Source: Gammaproteobacteria bacterium (GTDB lineage: Bacteria; Pseudomonadota; Gammaproteobacteria; Thiohalomonadales; Thiohalomonadaceae). From it: a stretch of DNA of 31,865 bases. The stretch is from contig JALOAT010000046.1 of assembly GCA_023228645.1 (NCBI GenBank), forward strand, positions 1 to 31,865, given 5' to 3'. Positions within the stretch are counted from its first letter, which is position 1. Every line of letters starts with the position of its first letter. A program made the translations under genes and the position numbers. Below are positions 1 through 7,970 of this stretch, piece after piece. The notes beneath the pieces were generated by a model that ran no database searches, was not told the origin of the DNA, and saw nothing but the letters and a program-made list of their open reading frames with translations.

Positions 1-644
1 CAGTGCACGGAGATGTTGTAGCCGAACAGGGTGACGTCCTTGCCCTGGCGCGCGCACTCGGAGCCTTCCAGCGGGTGGAAGTATTCGCCGTCCGGCACCT
101 CGCCCTTCATGTTGTACATGAGTTCGTGTTCGTTGATGAACACCGGGTCGTCGCAGCGCACCGCCGCCTTCAGCAGGCCGTAGGCCTGGCGCGGATTGGA
201 GGGTGTGACCACGCGCAGGCCGGCGATGCCCATGAACACCTTCTCCATGCGCGCGGAGTGCTGGGCGCCGAGCTGGTGGGCGGTGCCGCCGGGCGAGCGC
301 ACCACGATGGGCGCCGTGAGCTGGCCGCCGGACATGTAGTGCACCTTGGCGGCGGAGTTGAACAGCTGGTCCATGGCCAGCCAGGCGAAGTTCACGGACA
401 TGATCTCCACGATGGGACGCACGCCGAGGAACGACGCGCCCACCGCCAGACCGGTGAAGGAGTTTTCGGAAATGGGCGTGTCGATGACACGCTCGGGGCC
501 GTACTTGTCGTAAAGGCCGCGGGTGGCCTTGTAGGTACCGCCGGCGACGCCGATGTCCTCGCCCATGGCGATGACGAGCGGATCACGCGCCATTTCTTCA
601 TCGTGGGCGCGGCGCACCGCTTCCCAGAACATCATCTCGGCCAT
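1..644 (-). CDS. Pyruvate dehydrogenase E1 component, beta subunit (3' part cut off by window edge)
   Basis: This is the beta subunit of a heterotetrameric 2-oxoacid dehydrogenase E1, which with the alpha subunit decarboxylates pyruvate and transfers acetyl to E2 lipoate. About 214 residues are present of the roughly 325 usual. The N-terminus is typical: an early MGEDIG segment, then GGTYKATRGL and the stretch DTPISENSFTGLAVG that ends with the cofactor-side residues of transketolase-like beta subunits. Its ATG shares one base with the stop of the alpha gene (TAATG), so the two are translationally coupled. Pyruvate rather than branched-chain or acetoin specificity is inferred from the overall look of both subunits; the E2 gene that would settle it should lie beyond position 1. 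Confidence 0.9.
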   Translation of the reverse strand, partial: MAEMMFWEAVRRAHDEEMARDPLVIAMGEDIGVAGGTYKATRGLYDKYGPERVIDTPISENSFTGLAVGASFLGVRPIVEIMSVNFAWLAMDQLFNSAAKVHYMSGGQLTAPIVVRSPGGTAHQLGAQHSARMEKVFMGIAGLRVVTPSNPRQAYGLLKAAVRCDDPVFINEHELMYNMKGEVPDGEYFHPLEGSECARQGKDVTLFGYNISVH

Positions 645-1636
645 TAGCGCACCTCCCCCTTCGCGTACGGGCAGTGCTCGGTGAGCACGTATTTCCCCAG
701 CTCTTCCACCTTGGGCTCCGGGGATTCCTCGGCGAACTTGATGATCACGTTTTCGATCTCGTCCTGGATTTCCTTGTCCATGGAGGTGACGTCTTCCATG
801 GCCAGTTCACCGGCTTCGATCAGGCGATCACGCAGGATGTTGATGGGGTCGCGCTTGGCCCAGACTTCCAGCTCTTCCTTGGTGCGGTAGGCGCCGGAGT
901 CGGACATAGAGTGACCGCGATAGCGGTAGGTCTTGAGTTCGAGGAAGTACGGACCCTTGCCGGAACGCACGTAGTCCACGGCCTTCTTCGCGTGCTCCAT
1001 CACCACTTCGATGTCCTGGCCGTCGCAGTGGTCGGCTGCCATGTTGTAGCCGCACACACGCTTGTACTGGTCCAGTTCGGCGGTGGAGCGTTCGATGGCG
1101 GTGCCGATGCCGTACAGGTTGTTCTCACACACGAACAGCACCGGGAGCTTCCACACCGAGGCCATGTTCATGGTCTCGTGGAAGGTGCCCTGGTTGTTGG
1201 CGGCGTCGCCGAGGAAGCAGATGGCGATCTCGTCGCCGCCCTTCATCTGGATGGCCTTGGCCATGCCCGCGGCGAGCGGGAACGGGCCGCCGACCAGGGC
1301 GTAGCCGCCCATGAAGCGGTGCTTCACGTCGAAGATGTGCATGGAGCCGCCGCGGCCCTTGGACGAGCCGGTCTCCTTACCGTACAGCTCCGCCATGACT
1401 TCCTTGGGATCGGAACCGCATTTGATGGCGTGGACGTGGTCGCGGTAGCCGGTGATCACATAATCGTGACCGGGGCGGGCGACTTCCATTACACCGATGG
1501 AACAGGCCTCTTGGCCGGGATACAGATGCAGGAATCCGCCGATCTTACGTTCCACGTAAGCTTCGTAGCAGCGCTCTTCGAAGCGGCGGGCAAAGAGCAT
1601 CTCGCGCAACAGCCGTTTTTTATCAGCGGCGTTCAT
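644..1636 (-). CDS. pdhA: Pyruvate dehydrogenase E1 component, alpha subunit
   Basis: Thiamine-diphosphate-binding alpha subunit of pyruvate dehydrogenase, 330 residues, the usual length for the bacterial heterotetrameric type. An early GFLHLYPGQEA segment and a YRYRGHSMSDSGAYR segment near the C-terminus, which holds the conserved phosphorylation-loop-like sequence, are diagnostic. The ThDP motif runs from GDAANNQG (residues 143-150) to NN at 172-173; the third residue of the usual GDG is alanine here. The ATG is preceded by GAGGAG four bases upstream. The gene is followed by the beta subunit with a one-base overlap. Acetoin dehydrogenase alpha is an alternative, but no acetoin genes are seen nearby. 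Confidence 0.9.
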   Translation of the reverse strand: MNAADKKRLLREMLFARRFEERCYEAYVERKIGGFLHLYPGQEACSIGVMEVARPGHDYVITGYRDHVHAIKCGSDPKEVMAELYGKETGSSKGRGGSMHIFDVKHRFMGGYALVGGPFPLAAGMAKAIQMKGGDEIAICFLGDAANNQGTFHETMNMASVWKLPVLFVCENNLYGIGTAIERSTAELDQYKRVCGYNMAADHCDGQDIEVVMEHAKKAVDYVRSGKGPYFLELKTYRYRGHSMSDSGAYRTKEELEVWAKRDPINILRDRLIEAGELAMEDVTSMDKEIQDEIENVIIKFAEESPEPKVEELGKYVLTEHCPYAKGEVR

Positions 1637-1809
1637 GGCGCTCCTCGATCGTTATTGTCTGTGTTGTTGGAAAGGGTCCGACGCAGTCTGGCATGGGAAT
1701 GCGGCGGAAACACCTGTGTTATGGAGATACGAAAGCGTCGTATGATCGGTTTTTTGCCTAGGCGGGTCAAGGTAATGGCCCGGGGCTAGCCGCGCGTACG
1801 TTTAAACAA

Positions 1810-2286
1810 ATGCAAAGAAAACAGCGAGTTGGAGACACGCCACCGGCGCGCGCCGAGCGCCTGGCGGTGCTCGGGGTGGTGCTCGGACCGGGCCGCGATG
1901 CGCTGGCCGCCATGCCCCACGCCGAGGCCCTGCGCCGGCGGGCAGGACGCGCCGACGACGAACGCGTGCGCACCCTGGAAATCGCTGCCGGCCCCGCCAG
2001 CGGCGAGCGCGTCTGGCCGTTTCCCTGCGACGAGGATATCGACGCGCCGCTGGACAGCGACATCGCCGACCTGAAGCAGTGCACCCTGGAGAGCGACGCC
2101 GACCACATCCTGGCGGTGCGCTTTCTCAGCCGTTTCGTGGCCGCGGGCGTGCCGTGGGTGCACAGCGATATCGCCTCCGCGGCCAACAAGGGCGATCTTG
2201 CCCACATCCCCACGGAGATCACCGGATTCGGCGTGCGCGACAGCCTGAGCCTGCTCCTCGATCACCCCCTGATGGGATCCGCATGA
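1810..2286 (+). CDS. M17 leucyl-aminopeptidase C-terminal remnant (probable pseudoenzyme)
   Basis: This 158-residue protein resembles only the last part of the catalytic domain of M17 leucyl aminopeptidases: GERVWPFP (65-72), SDIADLKQ (83-90), RFLSRFV (104-110), PWVHSDIA (115-122) and ITGFGVR (137-143). In full-length family members (about 450-500 residues) the metal ligands and the NTDAEGR motif lie upstream of this part, and nothing like them is present. Peptidase activity is therefore not expected. The upstream DNA is the divergent pdhA promoter side, so no missing half is hidden there. The reading frame is clean and its stop overlaps the start of the next gene (ATGA), which argues for a maintained gene rather than fresh decay. 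No clear ribosome site precedes the ATG. Its role is unknown. Confidence 0.65.
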   Translation: MQRKQRVGDTPPARAERLAVLGVVLGPGRDALAAMPHAEALRRRAGRADDERVRTLEIAAGPASGERVWPFPCDEDIDAPLDSDIADLKQCTLESDADHILAVRFLSRFVAAGVPWVHSDIASAANKGDLAHIPTEITGFGVRDSLSLLLDHPLMGSA

Positions 2287-2687
2287 AACCGGGTGCCGCG
2301 GACGTCAGCCCCTTCGGCATCGTGCGCGAGCTGCTCGACGAGCTCGCCTTCACGGTGGCGGTGCGCGATCTCGACGCCCATGTGCGCTGCATGTCGCGCC
2401 GCCTGCGCGTGTTCGGCGTGCCAGGCGTGGAGGCGCTGGATTACGCGGGCTGGCTCCAGCGTCGCAGCAATGAACTGCAAAAGCCGCTGCTTTACAGCCT
2501 GGCCTATCGCGATCTGGCCATCCACGACGCCGATACGCAGGAGATTACCTGCTCGGTGCGTGAGGTCATGAAGGGCATGCAAGGCACCGTGATGATGCTG
2601 GACAAGGACATGACCATCGTCCGGGAACAGGACGGCCGCTGGCGCGTGCTGAGCGAGCGCATCAAAGGCGCGAGTTTTAAGAATTGA
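2283..2687 (+). CDS. Small protein of unknown function, possibly NTF2/SnoaL-like
   Basis: This 134-residue protein begins at the ATG inside the ATGA overlap with the M17-like gene, so the two are coupled. It is soluble, with no signal peptide or membrane segment. The pattern is a long N-terminal helix (FGIVRELLDELAFTVAVRDL), a middle LLYSLAYRDLAIHD stretch, and a strand-rich C-terminal half ending in EQDGRWRVLSERI. A terminal 'DGRWRVLSER' strand is common in NTF2-like proteins, where a helical N-terminus packs on a curved sheet, so I suggest that fold as a weak inference. No catalytic residues can be named. Confidence 0.6.
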   Translation: MKPGAADVSPFGIVRELLDELAFTVAVRDLDAHVRCMSRRLRVFGVPGVEALDYAGWLQRRSNELQKPLLYSLAYRDLAIHDADTQEITCSVREVMKGMQGTVMMLDKDMTIVREQDGRWRVLSERIKGASFKN

Positions 2688-2716
2688 TGTTGTGGTGTTT
2701 GATCCCCTCTCCCCAG

Positions 2717-2738
2717 CCCTCTCCCCGCAGGGAGAGGG
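2717..2738. repeat. CCCTCTCCC palindrome (family C), copy 1
   Basis: A perfect 9-bp inverted repeat, CCCTCTCCC at 2717-2725 and GGGAGAGGG at 2730-2738 with a 4-base loop. It stands between the unknown small gene and fumC. The same arms return at 12367-12375 and 12388-12396, there with a longer loop. It may act as a hairpin after the upstream stop codon; there is no T-run. Confidence 0.75.
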
Positions 2739-2791
2739 GGCAAGAAGGGCTGGCTACAACGGCGACTGAAATATTTCTCACGAGGACCGCA

Positions 2792-4192
2792 ATGAACGAA
2801 TTCCGCATCGAACGCGACAGCATGGGCGAACTCAACGTGCCCGCCGATGCCCTCTACGGCGCCCAGACCCAGCGCGCCGTGGACAACTTCCCCATCAGCG
2901 GCAAGCCGCTGCCGCGCGCCATGATCCGTGCGCTCGGACTCATCAAGGGCGCGTGTGCGCGCGCCAACACCGAGCTGGGCCTGCTGCCGCCCGACATGGC
3001 CATGGCCATTTTCGCGGCTGCCGAGGAGGTGGCCGAGGGCCTGCACGACCGCCATTTCCCCATCGACGTGTTCCAGACCGGCTCGGGCACTTCGAGCAAC
3101 ATGAACGCCAACGAGGTCATCGCCAGCCTGGCGAGCCAGCGGCTCGGGCGCAAGGTGCACCCCAATGATCACGTGAACATGGGGCAGAGCTCCAACGACG
3201 TATTCCCGAGCGCCATCCACGTGGCCGCCGCCCTGCTCGCCCGCGAGATGCTGCTGCCGGCGCTGGAACACCTGGCGGCCACCATCGACCGCCGCGCCAC
3301 GGAGACCATGGAGGTGGTGAAAACCGGCCGCACTCACCTCATGGACGCCATGCCGGTGCGCCTCGGTCAGGAACTCTCGGGCTGGGCGGCGCAGGTGCGC
3401 CACGGCATGGAGCGCGTGGCCGCGGCGCTGGTGCGCGTACAGGCGCTGCCGCAGGGCGGCACGGCGGTGGGCACGGGCATCAACGCGCCGGAGGACTTCG
3501 GCCCGCGCGTAGCCGCCCTGCTCGCCGGCCACACCCAGGCGCCGTTCACCAGCATGGAAAACTTCTTCGAAGGGCTGTCCAGCCAGGACGCGGCGGTGGA
3601 GTTGTCGGGTCAGCTCAAGACCGTGGCGGTGAGCCTGATGAAAATCGCCAACGACCTGCGTCTGATGAATTCCGGGCCGCTCGCCGGGCTCGCCGAGATC
3701 GCCCTGCCCGCCCTGCAGCCCGGCAGCTCCATCATGCCCGGCAAGGTCAATCCGGTGATCCCGGAGGCCACCATGATGGTGTGCGCGCAGGTGATGGGCA
3801 ACGACGCCGCGATCACCATCGGCGGTCAGCACGGCAACTTCCAGCTCAACGTGATGCTGCCCATGATCGCGCGCAATCTGTGCGAGAGCATCGAACTGCT
3901 CGCGGGCGCCTCGCGCGTGCTCGCCGACAAGGCCATCGCCGGGTTCACGGTGAACGAAAACACCCTGCGCGCCGCGCTCGAGCGCAACCCCATCCTGGTG
4001 ACGGCGCTCAACCCGGTGATCGGCTACGAAAAGGGCGCGGCCATCGCCAAGCGCGCCTACGCGGAAGGCCGGCCGCTCATCGAGGTGGCGAAGGAGATGA
4101 CGGACCTGTCGGAAGATGAACTCCGCCGGCTGCTCGATCCGGCGGCGCTCACCAAGGGCGGCATCGCCGAAGGGTGCGCGGGCGGCGGTTAA
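2792..4192 (+). CDS. fumC: Fumarate hydratase class II
   Basis: Cytosolic iron-independent fumarase that interconverts fumarate and malate in the citric acid cycle. It has 466 residues, essentially the length of E. coli FumC. The substrate-site segment GSGTSSNMNANEV begins near residue 97, the segment VKTGRTHLMDAMP holds the catalytic-site threonine and histidine, and the superfamily signature GSSIMPGKVNP begins near residue 311. The open frame extends 36 codons further upstream, but that stretch encodes the family C palindrome, and homologues start at MNEFRIE; a GAGG lies about 8 bases before this ATG. It seems to be a single-gene unit followed by a palindromic repeat. Confidence 0.95.
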   Translation: MNEFRIERDSMGELNVPADALYGAQTQRAVDNFPISGKPLPRAMIRALGLIKGACARANTELGLLPPDMAMAIFAAAEEVAEGLHDRHFPIDVFQTGSGTSSNMNANEVIASLASQRLGRKVHPNDHVNMGQSSNDVFPSAIHVAAALLAREMLLPALEHLAATIDRRATETMEVVKTGRTHLMDAMPVRLGQELSGWAAQVRHGMERVAAALVRVQALPQGGTAVGTGINAPEDFGPRVAALLAGHTQAPFTSMENFFEGLSSQDAAVELSGQLKTVAVSLMKIANDLRLMNSGPLAGLAEIALPALQPGSSIMPGKVNPVIPEATMMVCAQVMGNDAAITIGGQHGNFQLNVMLPMIARNLCESIELLAGASRVLADKAIAGFTVNENTLRAALERNPILVTALNPVIGYEKGAAIAKRAYAEGRPLIEVAKEMTDLSEDELRRLLDPAALTKGGIAEGCAGGG

Positions 4193-4222
4193 CCGGGCGC
4201 ATTCGCCGCGGTGGTGAAACCA

Positions 4223-4302
4223 CCCGTAGGAGCCCACACCGTGGGCGAACGATGCATACCGCCGGCGGACCTGCATTCGCCGATGGTGTCGGCTCCTACG
4301 GG
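4223..4302. repeat. Family A palindromic element, copy 1 (GTAGGAGCC arms)
   Basis: Perfect 12-bp arms, CCCGTAGGAGCC at 4223-4234 and GGCTCCTACGGG at 4291-4302, enclose a loop that itself contains related inverted words (GTGGGCGAA and TTCGCCGATGGTG). It sits just after the fumC stop and before the pirin gene. A stretch of 28 bases from 4222 to 4249 is identical to 12230-12257, so this is a dispersed repeat and not only a local hairpin. Confidence 0.85.
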
Positions 4303-4402
4303 AAACGTTCGCCGGCACCGCCACCCAGGGCGAATGCCTTTCACCCGCGCAGCGCGCGGCATCCCTCCCCAGGGCGATTAAACTTTGGATGGGAGGTGCC
4401 CC

Positions 4403-5128
4403 ATGTCCTACGCCAAGGTCACGCCGCAGTCGATTTCCGAAGGTGCCGGCGCCCGCATACGCCGTCTTTTCCCTGGCCCGGAACGGGACAACCTCGATCC
4501 CTTCGTTCTGTTCGATGAATTCGAGATCCCGCCGGGCACGGGTTTCCCCGAGCACCCCCACCGCGGCTTCGAGGTGATCACCTACGTGCTGCAAGGCGCC
4601 ATGCACCACCGCGACGACCAGGGCAACGACAGCGTGGTCGGCGCAGGCGGGCTGCAACACTTCAGCGCGGGAAGCGGCATCGTACATTCGGAAATGCCCG
4701 CGGGCGACGGCACCACGCGCGGCATCCAGCTCTGGCTGAACCTGCCGCGCAGCGACAAGGGCATGGCCCCGGCCTACGCGTCCGTCGAAGCCGCCGAGAT
4801 ACCGGAAACGAAACTCGACGGCTACCGGGTGCGCACGGTGGCCGGGCCGGGCTCGCCGTTAGCGGCCCACACGCCGCTGCTGTACCTCGACATCGAACTG
4901 GCGCCGGGCGGCGAACACGCCGCGTGGGTGCCGCCGGGATTCACGGGCGTGCTGTACGTGTTGCGCGGTGAATTGGTGAGCGATAGCACCCCGGCGCAGG
5001 CCGGCGAGGCCATGCTGATCGGCGAAGGCGATGTGCGCGTAACCACCGGGCCGGGCGCCCGCTACGTGGTGATTGCAGGAAAGCCCCTCGGCGAACCCAT
5101 CCGCCAGCATGGGCCGTACGTGGATTAG
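4403..5128 (+). CDS. Pirin family protein (cupin, YhhW-like)
   Basis: A 241-residue bicupin of the pirin family. The metal-binding residues are all visible in the N-terminal cupin: H51 and H53 in HPHRGFE, then H95 and E97 in HSEMP. Some bacterial pirins oxidise quercetin, others bind metabolic enzymes; the sequence alone does not say which applies here. I chose the ATG at 4403 because GGGAGG stands six bases before it; an ATG six codons earlier lies in the same frame but has that site inside the coding part. The gene is alone, bounded by repeat elements on both sides. Confidence 0.9.
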   Translation: MSYAKVTPQSISEGAGARIRRLFPGPERDNLDPFVLFDEFEIPPGTGFPEHPHRGFEVITYVLQGAMHHRDDQGNDSVVGAGGLQHFSAGSGIVHSEMPAGDGTTRGIQLWLNLPRSDKGMAPAYASVEAAEIPETKLDGYRVRTVAGPGSPLAAHTPLLYLDIELAPGGEHAAWVPPGFTGVLYVLRGELVSDSTPAQAGEAMLIGEGDVRVTTGPGARYVVIAGKPLGEPIRQHGPYVD

Positions 5129-5160
5129 CCCTTTCGTGAGAGGGCGCGGAAGAGAAAAGC

Positions 5161-5381
5161 ACCAACCACGGGGGCACGGGGATGAATGAATACAGGTAGG
5201 TCACGTTGGCGCGCAGCGCCTACGTGGCAGGCGCGGTATGAAGATGTCACGTAGCTTCGCAACGTGACCTACTGCTACATGACAGTTGCGTGTTACCCAT
5301 GGGACGAAATCGTCGCGAGCGGAAGCTCGCTCCCACATGCTGGAATCTTTTCCCCCGTGTTCCCCGTGTCCCCGCTGGTTG
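5161..5381. repeat. Nested composite repeat between pirin and DUF3301 genes
   Basis: The 272-bp gap between two convergent genes is almost wholly repeat. The outer arms, 5161-5182 and 5359-5381, are imperfect inverted copies of the CACGGGGA type. Inside them lie a perfect 12-bp inverted pair (GTAGGTCACGTT at 5196-5207, AACGTGACCTAC at 5261-5272; family B) and then a GCGAGC-GCTCGC palindrome at 5311-5337 (family G). No gene is supported. A role as a two-way transcription stop is plausible but inferred. Confidence 0.75.
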
Positions 5382-5400
5382 ATGCTTTTTCTTCAACCCG

Positions 5401-5754
5401 CTACGCGTCGGGCGAATCCGTCTTGTCGAACTCGTGCAGGGTGAATGGGGCGAGGTCCAGGTGGGTGGCGTAGGCGCGGCGGCCGAGGACTTCCACGCTG
5501 CCTTCACGGCGGTTGTCGTTGTCGTCGCTGAACTCGAAACGGTACCAGCGCCGCAGGCCCATGCGGCCGGCGGAGTCGCGGGCGGGGCGCAGGCGTACCA
5601 CCGCGACAGTCTCGTCGAGCAGTTGCAGGTCGTGGCGCTGACAGGCGGCACGGGCCGCGCGCAGCGCGATGTCGCGGGCGCGCAACGCGTCCAGCCACCA
5701 GGCGATGATGGCGCCGATGAACAGGACAACGAGCAGGGCTTCCTGGATGGTCAT
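5401..5754 (-). CDS. DUF3301 family membrane-anchored protein
   Basis: A 117-residue protein with one N-terminal membrane segment (about residues 5-22, EALLVVLFIGAIIAWWL) followed by a basic helix (RARDIALRAARAAC) and a strand-rich tail containing GLRRWYRFEFSDDNDNRREG. This combination matches the DUF3301 family of gammaproteobacterial proteins, whose function is unknown. The tail is predicted to be cytoplasmic, since arginine-rich sequence directly follows the membrane segment. It is divergent from the NinX-like gene with 46 bp between the starts. No strong ribosome site is visible. Confidence 0.75.
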   Translation of the reverse strand: MTIQEALLVVLFIGAIIAWWLDALRARDIALRAARAACQRHDLQLLDETVAVVRLRPARDSAGRMGLRRWYRFEFSDDNDNRREGSVEVLGRRAYATHLDLAPFTLHEFDKTDSPDA

Positions 5755-5800
5755 AGAGGCGGGCTAGGTTATCAAAACGGGAGACGATAAACTCGGCGCC

Positions 5801-6127
5801 ATGAAAGTCTCGGACCTCACCCTCGATCAGCTCGACTACTGGGTCGCCAGGGCGCGTCGCATCAATGCCTGGTATCCGGAAGGCGCCAACGAACTGGTAT
5901 ACGTGGCCGGGCCCAATGTCCCGCCGCGCAAATGGAAGCCGACCCGTTACTGGTCCCAGGGCGGCCCGCTCATCGAGGAGGCCCGCATCGACATCAACTG
6001 GGACGTGGAAGGCACCGGGGAATGGTCCGCCTCCGTCGAGCCCGACATCCTCTTGCGCGGCGCCACCGCCCTCGAGGCCGCCATGCGCGCCTACGTGTGT
6101 AAAGTCTTCGGACCCGAAGTCGGCTGA
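5801..6127 (+). CDS. NinX/DUF2591 family protein (phage-type), isolated
   Basis: A 108-residue protein starting MKVSDLTLDQLDYWVARA. The layout, with a short N-terminal helix, a central PTRYWSQGGPLIEEARIDI segment, and a C-terminal GATALEAAMRAYVCKVFG helix, matches DUF2591 proteins, the family that contains phage NinX. In lambdoid phages ninX sits in the nin region and has no settled function. Here no other phage gene is close: the neighbours are DUF3301 and pyrC. It may be a domesticated or horizontally acquired single gene. There is no obvious ribosome site near the start; the only purine run (GGGAG) is about 20 bases away. Confidence 0.7.
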   Translation: MKVSDLTLDQLDYWVARARRINAWYPEGANELVYVAGPNVPPRKWKPTRYWSQGGPLIEEARIDINWDVEGTGEWSASVEPDILLRGATALEAAMRAYVCKVFGPEVG

Positions 6128-6134
6128 TTCTCCA

Positions 6135-6153
6135 CAGCCGTTTCTTCCGGCTG
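6135..6153. terminator. Short hairpin between convergent ninX-like and pyrC genes
   Basis: CAGCCG at 6135-6140 pairs with CGGCTG at 6148-6153 around a 7-base loop in the 36-bp gap between the two converging stop codons. There is only a weak T-run inside the loop, so terminator function is an inference from position. Confidence 0.35.
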
Positions 6154-6163
6154 GGTATTGCGG

Positions 6164-7204
6164 TTACCTCACCAGCCGCCACCCCATACGCTCACCGGCG
6201 CGCAGCGGCACCACGGTGCTGTCACCCATGGGATAGCTGGCCGGCACTTCCCACTCGGTTTTTTCCAGCACGATGGTCGCGCGGTTGCGGAACAGCCCGT
6301 AATACTCGGCGCCGAAACGGCTGGCGAAGGCATCCAGGCGGTCCAGCGCGCCGGCCTCCTCAAAGGCCTCCGCATACAGTTCGATGGCCGCATGCGCCGA
6401 ATAGATGCCAGCGCAGCCGCAGGCGGCTTCCTTGGTGGGGCGCGTGTGCGGTGCGCTGTCGGTGCCCAGGAAGAACTTGGGATTGCCCGAGATGGCCACT
6501 TCCACCAGCGCCTCGCGGTGGTGCTCGCGCTTGAGCACCGGCAGGCAGTAATGGTGCGGCCGGATGCCGCCCTGGAACAGGGCGTTGCGATTCATGAGCA
6601 GGTGCTGCGGCGTGATGGTGGCGGCAACGTTGATGCCGGCATGCTGCACGAAGGCCGCGGCTTCGCGGGTGGTGATGTGTTCGAGCACCACGCGCAGGTC
6701 CGGAATGCGATCCAGCAGCGGGCGCAGCACATGCTCAATGAACATCAGTTCGCGATCGAACACGTCCACCCGCGGATCGGTGACTTCGCCGTGCACCAGC
6801 AGGGGCATGCGCAGCTCCGCCATGGTGCGCAGCGTGGGCTCCACCTTGCGCAGGTCGGTAACCCCGGAATCGGAGTTGGTGGTCGCCCCCGCGGGATAGA
6901 GTTTCACCGCGTGCACGATGCCGCTTTGCCGGGCATGGGCGATTTCCTCGGGCGGCGTATTGTCCGTGAGGTACAGCGCCATGAGCGGCGTGAACGACGC
7001 GCCTTCGGGCAGCGCCGCGAGGATGCGCCCGTGATAGGCGCGCGCCTGCTCAACGGTGGTCGCCGGCGGGCGCAGATTGGGCATCACCATGGCGCGTGCG
7101 AAGCGCTCGGCGGTGTGCGGAAGCACGCTCTTGAGGGCGTCGCCATCACGCAGATGCAGGTGAAAATCGTCGGGTTTGGTGAGTGTGATGCGCATGGACA
7201 TCAT
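6164..7204 (-). CDS. pyrC: Dihydroorotase, class II (PyrC type)
   Basis: Zinc metalloenzyme that cyclises N-carbamoyl-aspartate to dihydroorotate in pyrimidine synthesis. Its 346 residues fit the compact E. coli PyrC class. The amidohydrolase metal motif HLHLRDG is at the N-terminus, a GATTNSDSGV segment marks the region of the carbamylated-lysine barrel, and FLGTDSAPHTRPTKE carries the late catalytic aspartate. ATG codons at 7204, 7201 and 7195 are all possible starts; none has a strong ribosome site, and the choice changes at most three residues. It is convergent with the ninX-like gene and divergent from rnt. Confidence 0.93.
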   Translation of the reverse strand: MMSMRITLTKPDDFHLHLRDGDALKSVLPHTAERFARAMVMPNLRPPATTVEQARAYHGRILAALPEGASFTPLMALYLTDNTPPEEIAHARQSGIVHAVKLYPAGATTNSDSGVTDLRKVEPTLRTMAELRMPLLVHGEVTDPRVDVFDRELMFIEHVLRPLLDRIPDLRVVLEHITTREAAAFVQHAGINVAATITPQHLLMNRNALFQGGIRPHHYCLPVLKREHHREALVEVAISGNPKFFLGTDSAPHTRPTKEAACGCAGIYSAHAAIELYAEAFEEAGALDRLDAFASRFGAEYYGLFRNRATIVLEKTEWEVPASYPMGDSTVVPLRAGERMGWRLVR

Positions 7205-7284
7205 CCGCGGAAAGGGTCCGGCTATTATGCACCGGGCGGCCTGCGGTTTCGCAAAACGGCTCCGATACGTTAAGCTTGACGGCC

Positions 7285-7962
7285 ATGCCTTCCCCGGAAT
7301 CCCCCAATCTCAGTCTTTCGCAGCGTTTCCGTGGCTTCCTGCCGGTGGTCGTGGACGTGGAAACGGCCGGTTTCAACGCCTACACCGATGCCCTGCTGGA
7401 AATCGCTGCGGTTACGGTGACACTCGACTCTGCGGGCCGACTCGTACCGGAAGCCACCTTCTCGTGCCACGTGGAGCCATTCGCGGGCGCCAACCTGGAC
7501 CCGCGTTCGCTGGAGTTCACGGGCATCGATCCGTATCACCCCTTCCGCATGGCGGTGACCGAACGCGAGGCGCTGGAGCGTGTGTTCGCACCGGTGCGCG
7601 AACGCGTGAAGCAACACGGCTGCACCCGTGCCATCCTGGTGGGCCACAATCCCTTTTTCGATCTGGGGTTCATCAAGGCTGCCGTGGAACGCACGGGCAA
7701 CCGCAAGAATCCCTTCCACTCCTTCACCACCTTCGACACCGCCACCCTCGCCGGCCTGGCCTTCGGCCAGACCGTCCTCGCCCGGGCGGCGGCGGCCTGC
7801 GGCATTGAATGGGACCAAACCCGCGCCCATTCCGCCGTGTACGATGCCGAGCGCACGGCGGAATTGTTCTGCGCCATCGTGAATCGTTGGGATGCGCTGT
7901 CGGGCGGCATCGCCAGCCTCGCCGAGGCGGAACCGCCCCAGGATGCGGCAGGCCAGTCGTAA
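7285..7962 (+). CDS. rnt: Ribonuclease T
   Basis: A 3'-5' exoribonuclease that trims tRNA and other stable RNA ends. The 225 residues align along their whole length with E. coli RNase T, including RFRGF.PVVVDVETAGFNA near the start. The DEDDh catalytic set is complete: D24, E26, D126, H182 and D187. I take the ATG at 7285; a TTG three codons upstream is in frame but not needed. It is divergent from pyrC and convergent with grxD. In E. coli rnt and the glutaredoxin gene grxD are also neighbours, so this order looks conserved. Confidence 0.95.
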   Translation: MPSPESPNLSLSQRFRGFLPVVVDVETAGFNAYTDALLEIAAVTVTLDSAGRLVPEATFSCHVEPFAGANLDPRSLEFTGIDPYHPFRMAVTEREALERVFAPVRERVKQHGCTRAILVGHNPFFDLGFIKAAVERTGNRKNPFHSFTTFDTATLAGLAFGQTVLARAAAACGIEWDQTRAHSAVYDAERTAELFCAIVNRWDALSGGIASLAEAEPPQDAAGQS

Positions 7963-7970
7963 GCTCCGCC

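Noticed and set aside
1637..1810. Missing N-terminal half of the M17 aminopeptidase in another frame
   Set aside because: The 173-bp gap is too short for about 300 residues and upstream DNA is pdhA on the other strand; no frame there shows metal-binding motifs.
2504..4687. A 727-codon open frame antisense to fumC
   Set aside because: It is rich in H, R, G and A with no recognisable domain, a typical shadow of a high-GC gene; the plus strand carries an intact fumarase.
5801..6127. Prophage remnant around the NinX-like gene
   Set aside because: No integrase, terminase, repressor or attachment repeat is seen; both neighbours are ordinary chromosomal genes.
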